DNA of 64,000 bases. Origin: Cladopsammia gracilis. Its lineage: Eukaryota; Cnidaria; Anthozoa; Scleractinia; Dendrophylliidae. Below, piece after piece: positions 33,551-44,344 of this stretch; position 1 is the first letter of the stretch; the number at the start of each line of letters is the position of its first letter. The stretch lies in NCBI GenBank assembly GCA_022457155.1, contig JAJGOT010000010.1:2549001-2613000 (forward strand), read 5' to 3'. A model generated the notes under the pieces. The model was not told where the DNA came from, did no database searches, and saw only the letters and a program-made list of their open reading frames with translations. Position numbers and translations under genes: made by a program.

Positions 33551-33846
33551 TTTATACCACAGATCTGAGGCATGGATGTTATACCTCGGATCTGAGGTAT
33601 GGATGTTGTACCACAGATCTGAGGTATGGATGTTATACCCCAGATCTGAGGTATGGATGTTATACCCCAGATCTGAGGTATGGATGTTATACCCCAGATC
33701 TGAGGTATGGATGTTATACCCCAGATCTGAGGTGTGGATGTTATACCCCAGATCTGAGGTATGGATGTTATACCCCAGATCTGAGGTATGGATGTTATAC
33801 CATAGATCTGAGGTATGGAAGTTATACCTTGGATCTGAGGTATCGA
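33551..33846. repeat. 27-bp minisatellite, about 11 units
   Basis: Unit ggatgttataccccagatct plus gaggtat, with the outer units more divergent (taccac, tacctcg, taccttg) than the inner ones. 27 bp is a multiple of three, so a frame (33576-33854) stays open with MLYPRSEVW repeats; there is no splice or domain support for coding. Confidence 0.95.
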
Positions 33847-33969
33847 AGCGGTAATTTTACAACTTCCACTTCAAAGACTTAGACGCTTACTTGTTTTGAT
33901 ACCAACGAATGTTTAAAAGTAGAAGCTATCGAGAAATTCAACAGAGATAATTTGAAATTGCAAAATCAG

Positions 33970-34118
33970 TATAGGTGGTTTTCATGTTACGTCATCGCCG
34001 CCATGCTGGTGGACATAAACAATAGTTCTGTCATTAGCTCCTTTTGTTCGTCCACCAGCATTTGTTTGTTTCACTATTGTTATCTATGTCTCTAGAGATT
34101 GATTGAAAACCACCTATA
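33970..34118. mobile_element. TA-target MITE (taggtggttttca ends)
   Basis: taggtggttttcatg at 33972 and its mirror gattgaaaaccaccta ending 34116, each abutted by TA. Inner words tgctggtggac and gtccaccagca also pair. Confidence 0.75.
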
Positions 34119-35514
34119 AAAGGTTCTTAGTAAAAATATCATCTCATTATAAAACCTTAGTGGTATAGTATGCAATTTCGCTTATGGCGGAAATGCCTCT
34201 TCAGTTTAATTCTCCGACAAAATTTTCACAGACAACAGATGCTAATCTGAAAGTTATATTTAATCGGCAAAACGGTTTACAACGATAAACAAAAACCTTT
34301 TTGAATAAAGGTACACGGATTGGTAATTCCACACCATCCTTGGACGAAATGTACACTGCACCTGAAAATTTATAGAATTATAATAACATACAGTTAATTT
34401 TGTGCATTGAACGCTCAATTCAATAAGTTTATATAATACTACGTTACCATCTAACTGACGTAAAGTCAAACGCCCATAAGCATTGTCTTTAGAATTTACC
34501 CGCTGAATACAAAAATACCCGTTTATACGGACAATGGACAGTTTTTCCCGTCCCGATTAAAACAATTTTATGCAAAGTTAATTTGGCTAATTCTAAGCGA
34601 TAAATTTTGCCAGATACGCCAGGTCAGTCAAGTACACATACTATCAGTTTGTAGGAAACAATATTACTAGCAATTGTCTGTTATCGTTTTGTTTTAGGGT
34701 CTTAGAGAGGGAGGGGTAGATGCGGTAATTTACGATATTTTTCCTTAAAACTGAAACCATTAAACACTTTTATATAACGACATCTGCCAATTACACCAGC
34801 CTAGTGTTAAACGTGAGCTCTGTGTTAAATTACACGGTAGGTCCCAAATAACCGAAGAACGCAAAATATAAAATCGCACAATTGTGTTGGATGAATCTGG
34901 CCACGGAAGTGGCAGATTTAATTGAATCAAGGCTAAAGTAACAACACAGCAATAACTGTAAACAGTTAAACTTAATTAACAAACGTGGGGCGAAAAACAA
35001 CGCCACAAATATCGACTAAGGAACAAAGAAACTGTAATAACCCGTCGGCTGGCGGAAGGGGAGGTGGCGGGAAAAAACTTGTCTCTTGATATGAACACTC
35101 TGATGGCAAGGGAAGGAAGAACGCAAATATCGAGGGATCTTGCCTATAAGCCTAGTCGGAACCGCCCTTAAACCTCATTGGTTAGATTTTACGCAATTAT
35201 GGTACCTGGTACCGATGAACCGACGGGTTATCACGTGCGCATGATGTCGTGACATAAATAATATTATGGGTGGCCATAATGTTTGCCTCTATGTAATTTT
35301 AAGTAATTTCAAAAATTACTTTTAAGTAATTTCAAAATTAATTACGTTCTCCATGTGAACACGTAATACGTACACCACACTAACACGGACAGTTTTCGTG
35401 GTCCCTTCGGTCGGGGTTCGACTTGATCTAAGGTAAAAGTGGTATGGGATACCAGTTTTTTGTAAGAGCAAACTCTCGTTCACCTTCTCTTGAGTCCCTT
35501 GGTTTTAGTAAACG
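34119..35514. other. Intergenic DNA without recognised gene
   Basis: A possible short inverted repeat (ataacccgtcgg at about 35037, mirrored at about 35221) may bound another MITE. Otherwise nothing supported. Confidence 0.4.
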
Positions 35515-36540
35515 TAGTGACAAAAGCAAGGCTGATTAAACGGTACGGAAATTGTATTTGAATCCAATATTTCAAAAGGCACAGCCTTTCTTCTTCAGGG
35601 TCTTAGAGGTTTTGACTCTTTAGGCAAAAAACGTTACAATTTAAACGTGGAGTAGTTATAGGATACTATAATAATAATAATAAGACGAAGCCTACTTAAA
35701 ACGTAAAAACGTTAAGAAATAATAAGAAACGTTACAATTTGAAATTTGAAAAATATACACAAGTGACCTAATATAGTAACTAAAGCAAACGTTGAGATCT
35801 AAAAAAAAACGTTACAATTTGAAATTTAAAAAACAGTATGGAAACTAGAAACAAACAAGTCATCTTTCATCTCTTCTATTGATACCTAGGGGTTCAAGAG
35901 TTTGACCTCTCTCAATGAGATATGCCTCTCTTGCTTTTCGTACACCGTCACGATTAGATTTAACGAGTTCAAGAGGAATAAGTTGCATGTCAGAAGCGGT
36001 GTGGTTAGTAGAAAGAAAATGTTCTGAGACTGCAGTAGGTTTATAAATGTTAGTTTGTTTGTCAACTGTTCTGCGATGTTCATTAAAGCGGTCTTTGAGT
36101 CGTCGACGTTTGGTTTCTCCTAAGTTATGACAACGATTGCATTGTACCATGTTTATAACGTTTTTAGAGTTGCAGTCGATGTAATTATTAATAAGTCTGG
36201 TTTCACGAGTAGATTGAAATGTATAGCTGGTTAATCCGTCAGTTATGTATAAATTGCATGTTAGCCAGTTTTTGTCACATCGAAAAGAACCATGGGGTTG
36301 ATTATTATTAGTAGGTTTACGTAGTTGGGAGCTGACTAGTAAATTGCTAAGATTGTTATTACGTCGGAAAGCAATAATAGGTGCAGCTTTGAAAACGTTA
36401 CTACAACGGGAAGAAGAAGACAGTATGTTGAAGTGTTTGTGAATAATGGATGATATAGAACGAAGAGCTGGATTATAAGTGATGACAAGGGGTACTCGTT
36501 TGGGTTCGTCTGTTTTAGCAGTGTCTTTGGGTGCAAGTCA
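35515..36540 (-). mobile_element. Penelope-like element, copy 1 (inverted partner)
   Basis: The minus strand reads, from 36520 down: EPKRVPLVITYNPALRSISS, NVFKAAPIIAFRRNNNLSNL and LVSSQLRKPTNNN (the reverse-transcriptase thumb of Penelope-like elements), then PHGSFRCDKNWLTCNLY, then a GIY-YIG nuclease: NVINMVQCNRCH, LKDRFNEHRRTV, AVSEHFLSTNHTASDMQLIP, REAYLIERGQTLEPLG. The YIG of the nuclease is damaged (CHNLGE instead of CHKQYIGE). Downstream lies a terminal repeat with a hammerhead-like core (35570-35598). The copy mirrors 36541-37830 across the junction near 36540. Confidence 0.8.
35570..35598 (-). ncRNA. Hammerhead-like ribozyme core, copy 1
   Basis: On the minus strand: CTGAAGA, then a stem-loop AAAGGC-TGT-GCCTTT, then GAAA. 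This matches the conserved CUGANGA / stem II / GAAA core. Penelope-like elements are known to carry hammerhead motifs in their terminal repeats. Stems I and III and the cleavage site were not established. Confidence 0.4.
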
Positions 36541-36561
36541 CTTGCAACCCCATGGTTCTTT

Positions 36562-36967
36562 TCGATGTGACAATTACATAACTGACGGATTAACCAGCTA
36601 TACATTTCAATCTACTCGTGAAACCAGACTTATTAATAATTATATCGACTGCAACTCTAAAAACGTTATATACATGGTACAATGCAATCGTTGTCATAAA
36701 CAATACATAGGAGAAACCAAACGACGACTCAAAGACCGCTTTAATGAACATCGCAGAACAATTGACAAACAAACTAACATTTATAAACCTACTGCAGTCT
36801 CAGAACATTTTCTTTCTACTCACCACACCGCTTCTGACATGCAACTTATTCCTCTTGAACTCGTTAAATCTAATCGTGACGGTGTACGAAAAGCACGAGA
36901 GGCATATCTCATTGAGAGAGGTCAAACTCTTGAACCCCTAGGTATAAATAGAAGAGATGAAACATGA
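36562..36967 (+). CDS. Penelope-like GIY-YIG endonuclease domain (better preserved copy)
   Basis: Reads RLINNYIDCNSKNVIYMVQC, NRCHKQYIGETKRRLKDRFN, EHRRTIDKQ, AVSEHFLSTHHTASDMQLIP, LELVKSNRDGVRKAREAYLI and ERGQTLEPLGINRRDE-stop. The VIY and YIGE strands, the Arg (RLKDRF), His and late Glu (REAYLIE) of the GIY-YIG fold are all present. In Penelope-like elements this nuclease nicks target DNA for target-primed reverse transcription. The reverse transcriptase that should precede it is absent in this copy, so it cannot move on its own. Confidence 0.8.
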
Positions 36968-37145
36968 CTTGTTTGTTTAGTTTCCATACTGTTTTTTAAA
37001 TTTCAAATTGTAACGTTTTTTTTAGATCTCAACGTTTGCTTTAGTTACTATATTAGGTCACTTGTGTATATTTTTCAAATTTCAAATTGTAACGTTTCTT
37101 ATTATTTCTTATCGTTTTTACGTTTTAAGTAGGCTTCTTATTATT

Positions 37146-37663
37146 ACTCATGCGCGAAGCGGCATGAGGTAAGGTTTCGGCTCCGTTTTTCTTGTTATTA
37201 TTTTTATTATTATAATTTTTATTTTTTGTGTCACGATTTTGCATGCAAATTTATGCACGCATATTTTAAATTGTACACTTCCGGTTCATGTCTTCGCCAT
37301 TTACACTTCCTGTTTAGTGACTTCTGGCTACTCTCACTTCCGGTAAAAGAGCGTTACTTACGTGTCACGACAGCATCTCCTACAACCCTACATACATTAC
37401 TATGTTAACGTTTGGTATATATAAGACTTAGAAGAATCACTGGCTTCATTGTGGTACAGCCTTCATTTCCAAAACATTCAATAGTAAACAACGTGGTTTG
37501 CAGGAACGATGACTGAATGAAAGGAGTAACTTATCTCTCAGATTATCTCCAAGTCGGACATGTTCTTATCATGTTTAAAATATATATCATAAAATATATC
37601 ATAAAATATATCATAAAATTTTCTTACGCATGCGCATGAGTAAAGGCTGCTTGGAGCCTCTTG
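37146..37663 (+). mobile_element. Non-autonomous Helentron-like insertion
   Basis: Starts actcatgcgc (37146-37155), which is mirrored at 37632-37641 (gcgcatgagt) just upstream of a hairpin AGGCT(gcttgg)AGCCT and the terminus cttg. It is inserted in the TT-rich stretch of Penelope copy 2; copy 1 shows the empty site (35660-35690), and no target duplication is evident. From established knowledge, Helentrons have 5' sequence mirrored subterminally at the 3' end, a 3' hairpin and T|T insertion. A related 3' end is at 8719-8752. Confidence 0.6.
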
Positions 37664-37739
37664 TTATTGTAGTATCCTATTACTACTTCACGTTTAAATT
37701 GTAACGTTTTTTGCCTAAAGAGTCAAAACCTGGAAGACC

Positions 37740-37768
37740 CTGAAGAAGAAAGGCTGTGCCTTTTGAAA
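37740..37768 (+). ncRNA. Hammerhead-like ribozyme core, copy 2
   Basis: CTGAAGA, stem-loop AAAGGC-TGT-GCCTTT, GAAA: the same core as 35570-35598 on the mirrored Penelope copy. Confidence 0.4.
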
Positions 37769-37830
37769 TATTGGATTCAAATACAATTTCCGTACCGTTT
37801 AATCAGCCTTGCTTTTGTCACTGTTTTATT

Positions 37831-38990
37831 TTTACGCTGATTAGATCCTTTACTACAGGATCCGGTGTTTCTATTTTGTTACGGTGGTCCTTACAAACAC
37901 AGTTACGTTTTTAGTAAACGTAGCCGGTTTTCTGCTCATGTGGCAGATTTTTTTACAACAGAATGCGTGAAACTTTGTAATAGGAAAGGAGTCACAAATA
38001 CCGGAAATTCTTGCACAGAAAAGGAACTCGCGGTTAAATGCTTCTCAGCCAGGACAAATTCGTGGTTTTAAAAGCTTGCGCGACTCCTAACATTCTCGTC
38101 GAAGCCTGCCGAACGAGTTGAAGGCGCGTGTTTTACTGTATAGTAGCAAATACCGTTGCAAAATCGAGACCTATTATTAGCTAGCTATCCAAGTCACACA
38201 AATTAACAAACTATTGACATCCATTTCTCAAACTCATTAATAATTCATGACGAGAACACAAAGGAAATCACTACCGTGAAGGAGGTTTTGAAATCGTTTC
38301 TTAATTTGCATAGATTTTGGCGATTTTATTCCTTCGTTTTCTCCGCATTTAACGATCAGTTTGAGAAGCTATATCAAACACTCGAAACAGTGTTTCATCA
38401 GATTTCCAAACACCTTGAAGTGGTTTAAAAAAACTCGGCTGCGCCTCGTTTTTCCAACCCACTTCTCGGTGTTTGGAAATCTGATGAAACACTGTTCCTC
38501 GTGTTTGATATATTACGTATCTAACGTTAACATTTGGCCTTTGCTGTGTTGCGGGTATGCGGTTTCAGCTGTATTCATAAATTAACGCCTTTTATTCATG
38601 TAACGTTCGTCGTGAAATATTCCTCTGTAAAACTTATTTTACAGAGAGAAAATGAAGTTCGACTTTAAAATAAAACGTGAAAATAAGAGATCCGCTGTGA
38701 GGATTGTACATGTCACAAAATGTGCTATATCAAAAGGTGATGTTCAGAGCAGTTTCAGAACTAAAACAGTTAAACGAATGCCGATGAAACGAGAGCCTAT
38801 ACAGTAAATAAGTTGACATGGTCAAGAAGTCTCATCGACTCATCGGAGTCGCGCAAGCTTGTAAAACTTGCCGGAAAAAAAATCCAGGGAAACAAACACT
38901 AACATCAAGAATATCAGTGTCATGTCTTACCGGGATGAAGAAAGCTGAAGCTGCAGAGATCCATTTCTTGCGTTGGTACCGGTTTTCTTG
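37831..38990. other. Unassigned region with a hairpin repeat
   Basis: 38370-38515 is a palindrome: caaacactcgaaacagtgtt and atcagatttccaaacacc are mirrored by ggtgtttggaaatctgat and aacactgttcctcgtgtttg. Short frames at 37865-38071, about 38652-38805 (MKFDFKIKRENKRSAVRIVH) and 38818-39060 are not recognised. Confidence 0.5.
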
Positions 38991-40544
38991 GCTTTCTGGA
39001 AATCGCCGACACGTGTTTTTAGCGCTTTGTGTCCGGAAATCCGAGAACAAATCAAATTAGCAAAATACAATAATCGCTTTGAGTTATAGCGTTTTAAAGC
39101 TGATTCGGACTTTCGAATTTAGACGTCGTAAAAAATTCGACAATTCATTTTATTACCAAATGGTTTCCATATTTAGATAGCCAGCTCTATAAGGGACCGT
39201 TCATTATTTATGAGAGGGGGGGGGGGGGGGGGGGATGGGTGAGAAATTAACAAATTTTCCTTTTTTTTTTTCATGTCCCCCCCTTAGTGAATCTGGATTT
39301 TTTCAGGTCCCCCCTGTTCTGTTGGGGAAGAATTTCAATACCCCCCCCCCCCCCCACTATTAATCTGATTTCTATTATACGCATTTTTGTGGGCGCGCGA
39401 TGATGTAGTGGCTAGCATGTTAGTTTTCAGATCTAAAGTACTGAGGTGAAAATTTGGGGGTGACTGTATTGCTGTCTTGATATTAAAAACTGTGCTCCTT
39501 ATATCATATTTAGTTTTAAGCATATAGGTGTAAATTTGGGATATGATGGGCCTGGGGTATGATGGGAATGAGGATATCATGTGAATGGGGATATGGAGGA
39601 GACATAAACTTGTATAAACCAGACATAAAAGCAATAAAACCATAACATGTTGTAACAGGAAATGAAAAAAAGTTTAGAATAATTTTCAGTAAATTTATTA
39701 ATAAATAGTTATATTACAACTTATGGCATTTTGACTCTTGTGTGGTTTTCTTTATCAAAGCAATTCAACCACTTGGTCCACTGTGCATCTAGAGTTAAGA
39801 CTTCAATAGTTGTTAATTACTACCACAACCAAGACTCAGCTGCGCTATATAAAGATTTATTGCAATATACAAAACGACTGCTACTGAGCAACCCATAAAC
39901 CGGGAGTGGTGCATGGGTTGACTCACTTACAAGGATGACAAGGGACAAACTGATAACTACAAGATACTACTGACAGTTCTTCAACTTAATGTCCACGTAG
40001 CAGACAAGGAAAATTCCTTTGGCTAGAGTTACAGATAATAATTTAAAATACTTTTAATGTCAATTACTAAAACCATCCAGTTTAATACTGTTACAATCCA
40101 GTAATATGTTTAATGGTGGGTTAAAACTTTAAGTAATGTGTCATGTACAATTATGGCAGTACCAAATAAAGAAATTAAAATTATAAATCATGCTCCATAC
40201 TGTGCAAGGCTGTGCTCTTAGAAGAATCATAGCCATGAAATCTGGGCTGCCCTGCTCTTATTGGTACACTGTAGTCATGTTTTCGCTTTTTTCTTTAATA
40301 CATCATTTGTTTCAAATTTCAAGACCCCCCTCCATAACATAAAAATTTCCCCAGGACCCCCCCTTTTGCAGTGGCTAAAATTTCAGGTCCCCCCATTTTC
40401 TCACCCATCCCCCCCCCCCCTCCCATAAATAATGAACGGTCCCTAAGCTTTAATTTGATATCTGGGTTTAGGTATATTAAGCGTAATCTTAAGACGCTAG
40501 AGCAATTATACTGGAGACACCCCCGAAGGTACACTGTAACCTTA
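38990..40544 (-). mobile_element. TTAA-target element, truncated copy, interrupted
   Basis: 38996-39189 plus 40447-40540 are the inverse of 62146-62430. The right end gaaggtacactgtaacc is followed by TTAA (about 40541-40544). The other end was not found, so the copy is truncated or rearranged. A second transposon (39193-40443) lies inside it. Confidence 0.7.
39190..40446. mobile_element. PIF/Harbinger-like non-autonomous transposon with TAA duplication
   Basis: Ends gggaccgttcattatttatg (39193) and mirror cataaataatgaacggtccc (to 40443). Both are flanked by TAA (39190-39192, 40444-40446). The related copy at 62 kb shows the uninterrupted site (agctctattagctttaa). Next to both termini are G- or C-runs. 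No transposase: the frame 39335-39643 is unsupported. A TWA 3-bp duplication is the PIF/Harbinger habit. Confidence 0.75.
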
Positions 40545-40559
40545 ACTTTTGCAAATTTC

Positions 40560-41940
40560 TCTCGTTTGACCGCGGTTCCAAACCAATGGCTGCGGTCACA
40601 TCTACGACGTAACTAAAGTTTAACTTAAGTTAGTCTCAGTTACGTGACGTCATACCTAACTGTAGTTAGTGCTTTCGGTCGACTTTGCGGTCACACCACG
40701 CAGTTAACTACAGTTAGTTCTAATTAGCCCATGGATGACGTCAGAATTAAAAGAAGTTCGTGACGGCCCTTATTGTTGATTCGTGAAATGTCAACATGGT
40801 TGACCAACGTAAAGTGTGTCTATTTTTTCTTATTTATCTTTTTCGCGCGGCAAACCGTCGGAGAAAAATGAGAAATAAGCTGAGAATTTTAACGGATGCT
40901 CGACGCCGGGTACACGTGTTGCTACCTTGTTGTATGTAAATTTTTTGTTTGTTGTTTTTGGTTTCCCCCTCGCTTCACGCTTGGTTTTTATTTTGCATAT
41001 TTATATATGCTCATCTCGCACATGCATGCGAGAAGAATTGTCACATTCTGATTGGTTGTTTGTTTGTAAACTTAAGACTAACCCATGAACCCTGCTTGGG
41101 TATAACTATAGTTAGTGCACCAACTTTCATGTAATCTTCTATCTTTTACTTTTTTTGTGTTTGTATGTGTGTATGTATCCTTCTATTCACTGTAATTTTC
41201 TGTGATTGAAGTAATAAAGTTGTAATTATTAAAAAAAAAAACAATAAATAACTATAGTTAGTCTGTATTGTTTTGGATCACCGAGGCGTAAATTTTCTAA
41301 TAGTTGGAGCGAACAGAGAAGCGGTCACATTACCGAAATAGCTAACTATAGTTATCTAAATGTAAGATAACACGGCAAACTGATCCGTACGGCCGAGAAA
41401 AGATTGACTCAAGAAAAATAAAGTAAAATAAAAGATATATATTTTGTGCCCGATATTTCGGTTTGAAACACAAACCTTCGACGGGGGCTAAAATAAAAAT
41501 GAGTATATACGTTAATATCGTTACAATTTTAAAAGTTTGACCGCAGCCAATGTGTCATACTATCTACGTAATTTACGCCATCACTCACTCCCGCTCGCCC
41601 CAGGCTCTCCAAAAGTTGGAGCCACTTTTCAACCGAAGTGACGCATCTTCGAGCGGCTAAAAAAAAACCGATTTTCTTTCTTTTCCTCGGGAAATGATTA
41701 TTATTTTCGTTCTTTGGACATAATAAACTACTGAAAAACGAAGGAAAAAAAATACATTTCATAGGCACTTTTAAAATGTTTGGAATCACGGCACAAGGAT
41801 GTAAAGACGCATCAGAAATATAAATTAATTGAAAAGGAGTAAACGTGAATGTTCTCCAGAAGATGCGTGACACTTGTTTAAAATGAAATGTGTTAAAAAC
41901 GTGAAAAACATAGTAAAAATAAATGAAAAATTGTAAAAAG
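40560..41940. other. Repeat-derived intergenic DNA
   Basis: Words gcggtcaca and taactatagttag or taactacagttag recur, direct and inverted, at 40585-40720 and 41240-41360, and a tttgaccgc word occurs at 40566 and 41536, so one or two MITEs probably lie here. 41440-41495 has a Penelope-type tail (cccgatatttcggtttgaaa). No gene is supported; 41529-41873 is not conserved. Confidence 0.45.
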
Positions 41941-41971
41941 TGTCATAGTGATTGAGTTCAACAAACGCCGG

Positions 41972-41994
41972 TTTCGGGCATAGCCCTTCATCAG
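41972..41994 (-). ncRNA. Hammerhead-like core from a Penelope-type repeat
   Basis: Minus strand: CTGATGA, stem-loop GGGC-TAT-GCCC, GAAAC, a textbook core order. The surrounding wording (aacgccggtttcgggcatag on the plus strand) is typical of Penelope-like terminal repeats. Flanking stems I and III were not demonstrated. Confidence 0.45.
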
Positions 41995-42079
41995 TGTGAC
42001 CGTTAAATGTTCACGTGAGAACTAAGTAGTAGAATATTAAAATTTGAAATTATTACTAGGTTATGTTTGCTACAGGCTA

Positions 42080-42220
42080 GAGTGGTTTTACTTGATCCGT
42101 GAAACACTATCTAACAATTAGTGTGTGATAGTCCAAATTAAACAAAAGAAAACAATAGAATTGTAGTCTAATAGTGCGTACTGTTCTACTAACTATTTCA
42201 CGGGTTAAGTAAAACCACTC
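42080..42220. mobile_element. TA-target MITE (gagtggttttactt ends)
   Basis: gagtggttttacttgatccg and mirror ...cgggttaagtaaaaccactc, flanked by TA at 42078-42079 and 42221-42222. Terminal similarity is about 25 bp. Non-coding. Confidence 0.8.
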
Positions 42221-43028
42221 TATAATTCGAATTCTGTTTTGACTTGTGACCAGTTAAAACACAATTAACACACACTTTCTTTGCACCAAACAGTATCTGT
42301 ATCTATGGGGATTAACTGAGTGTGTAATTTTCAATCAAATAGTCAATTTTAGCCCTAAGGACACACAAAACCTACACTGTATTTAAAAAATGCACATCAG
42401 CATTTGTCAAAGAATCTGTGACCACCAATATTTTATGTGGATAGCTACATGTAACATAAAAAGATGTAATGTTAATAATAATATACATGAAAAAATTACT
42501 CAATTCTGATTGGCTAAGAGCAGTGCAGTTCAAGTGTAACACCAGTGCAAATTATAAATAAAAAAAAATGATGCAAAAATGTTAAAAAAAAATTTACAAA
42601 AAAAATTGATGCAAATTTTTTCATGTATAATTAAGCGGCTCGTGCAATTTAAGCTTTTTGAAAAAATAACTCGTGCAAATTAATCCCAAATTGAACTCGA
42701 AACCGCATGATTACCTATACTACTACTACTACTGGGTAATAGTGGTTGGACTGAGTGGAGTACAATTCAGGGAGTAATCGGGGAAGTAATTTCGTATATT
42801 AACGTGTCCACGATAATACACATGATTTCTTGATATTCTCTTTGTTTTATTCCGTGTGAAAATAATTATCCGACTTGTTAAGTGTCTCACTCAAAATCTT
42901 GTAAGACTCAGTTTCTTTATTTGTCTACCAATTTATTTATGTCCGTATTTTATTTTAAATGTGATTTCTTATTTATTTATTTTATTTCTAAAAGCACCCA
43001 CCTCGACTAGCTTGATGCTACCTGCGAG

Positions 43029-43054
43029 TGCCTATAAGTAATAGTAATTGGACT

Positions 43055-43095
<41 letters not shown>

Positions 43096-43137
43096 AAATC
43101 GGCCGAGCGCGTAGCGCGAGGACGATTTGAAATTACA

Positions 43138-43169
<32 letters not shown>

Positions 43170-43478
43170 AGTTCAATTACTAATTAATCGCATCAATAAC
43201 CAAATTCGAGATTAAGAAGCTATGTCGACTATTTTGTACTAAAAACGTCTTGGATATTTTCTGTCAGTTTGAAAGTGGAAGGAAAACAGCAAAAACGAGC
43301 CATTCAAATGCAACTGATTGAAGCGCGCGCAACTTAGGTGTCCAATTACAGCTATCCAATTACAACTTTTTGTAATTGGACAGCTGTAATTGGTTACCCA
43401 CGTGACCGCGCGCCAATTACGTGAGAAATAGGCGCGCGGATGACCAATCACAATCGAGAATTTTGTTATTGATACGAT
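43029..43478 (-). repeat. Interspersed repeat R1, second full copy
   Basis: Inverse of 1672-2107 with only scattered differences. A truncated piece of the same left end is at 42738-42800. Confidence 0.85.
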
Positions 43479-43539
43479 TATTTTGTAAATAATTTATTTG
43501 TTTAATAAAAGATTGAGATTGAGATTAATATTGATTGAG

Positions 43540-43860
43540 GTTGAAATCGCGCGAGGGCGATTTGAAATTACGAGCACGATTTAACCCCTGAATTGTACGA
43601 CACGAAGTTCAATTACTAATTGATCGCACTAATAACAAAATTCGGGATTAAAAGTCTATGCGGACTTTTTTGCACTCAAAACGTCCAGGATATTTTTTAT
43701 TAGTTTGAAAGTAAGAGGAAAATAGCAAAAAAAGAACCCATTTAAGTGCAACTGATTGACGTGCACAACGGAGGTGTCCAATTACAGCTATCCAATTACA
43801 AAAAGTTGTAATTGGACAGCTGTAATTGGACACCCACGTGACGTGACGTGACATTTCATC
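43540..43860 (-). repeat. Interspersed repeat R1, diverged copy
   Basis: Same order of words as the adjacent copy (cgatttgaaattacgagcac, gaattgtacgacacgaagtt, gtgtccaattacagctatcc, cacgtgacgtgacgtgac) but with many substitutions. Older, or a different subfamily, in tandem with 43029-43478. Confidence 0.8.
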
Positions 43861-43897
43861 GTTTGTAAAGATAAAAACAGTTATACTAAAAAACTGT

Positions 43898-44344
43898 CTA
43901 ACCTAAACTGTTTGATTTAAAAGTAGCGACTGAGCTTGACATCCTAATGTTAAAATCTAAAGAGTTCCAGTCCTTTAATGCAAGAAAAATAAACGTTTGT
44001 TTTCCGCAGTGGATAGAGACTTTAGAGAGATGAAGGTCATGGCGTCTGCGCGTTGAGTGTGTATGAATTTCAAGGTTCTTTTTTAAGTTAAAATTAAAAT
44101 CAACAGCGCCATTCGGGGTTTTAAATACAGCAAGGCAACGGTGGTAACGGCACCTTGAATGCAGTGGTTGCCACTGAAGTAATTCCAAGACCTGGGTCCC
44201 TGAGGCTCGTGCAGGAAAACCGAGAATCAAACGAGCGGCATTGTTTTGCAAAACTTGGAGGTGACTCATTAAATGAGCATTGTTTTTGTCTCCACACACA
44301 ATGTTAATAGTAAAGCAAAGAAATGCTATCTTCTCAAATGACAT
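43898..44344 (-). mobile_element. LINE reverse transcriptase C-terminal fragment
   Basis: Reads LMSHLQVLQNNAARLILGFP, VLELLQWQPLHSRCRYHRCL, FKTPNGAVDFNFN, THSTRRRHDLHLSKV and FLALKDWNSLDFNIRMSSSV. This is the typical C-terminus after the reverse transcriptase of CR1/L2/Jockey-like LINEs ('LQxxQNxAxRxI ... W-PL-xR ... WNSLP'). A palindromic MITE (44351-44528) interrupts it at the 5' side. Confidence 0.75.

Larger units (their letters stand above)
36541..37830 (+). mobile_element. Penelope-like element, copy 2, with nested insertion
   Basis: Mirror of copy 1 from PHGSFRCD onward but missing the thumb region and a few residues (RCDNYITDG). Its 3' part (about 36985-37140 and 37668-37830) matches the inverse of 35515-35860. 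The 37146-37663 stretch is a Helentron-like insertion. The pair forms a near-perfect palindrome of more than 1 kb. Confidence 0.8.

Noticed and set aside
33551..33846. CRISPR-like array
   Set aside because: Units are contiguous 27-bp tandem repeats without unique spacers, in an animal genome.
33576..33854. Repeat protein MLYPRSEVW x9
   Set aside because: Open only because the unit is 27 bp; no surrounding gene structure.
39335..39643. 102-codon hydrophobic frame inside the TAA-flanked element
   Set aside because: No similarity to a transposase and low-complexity flanks; probably chance.
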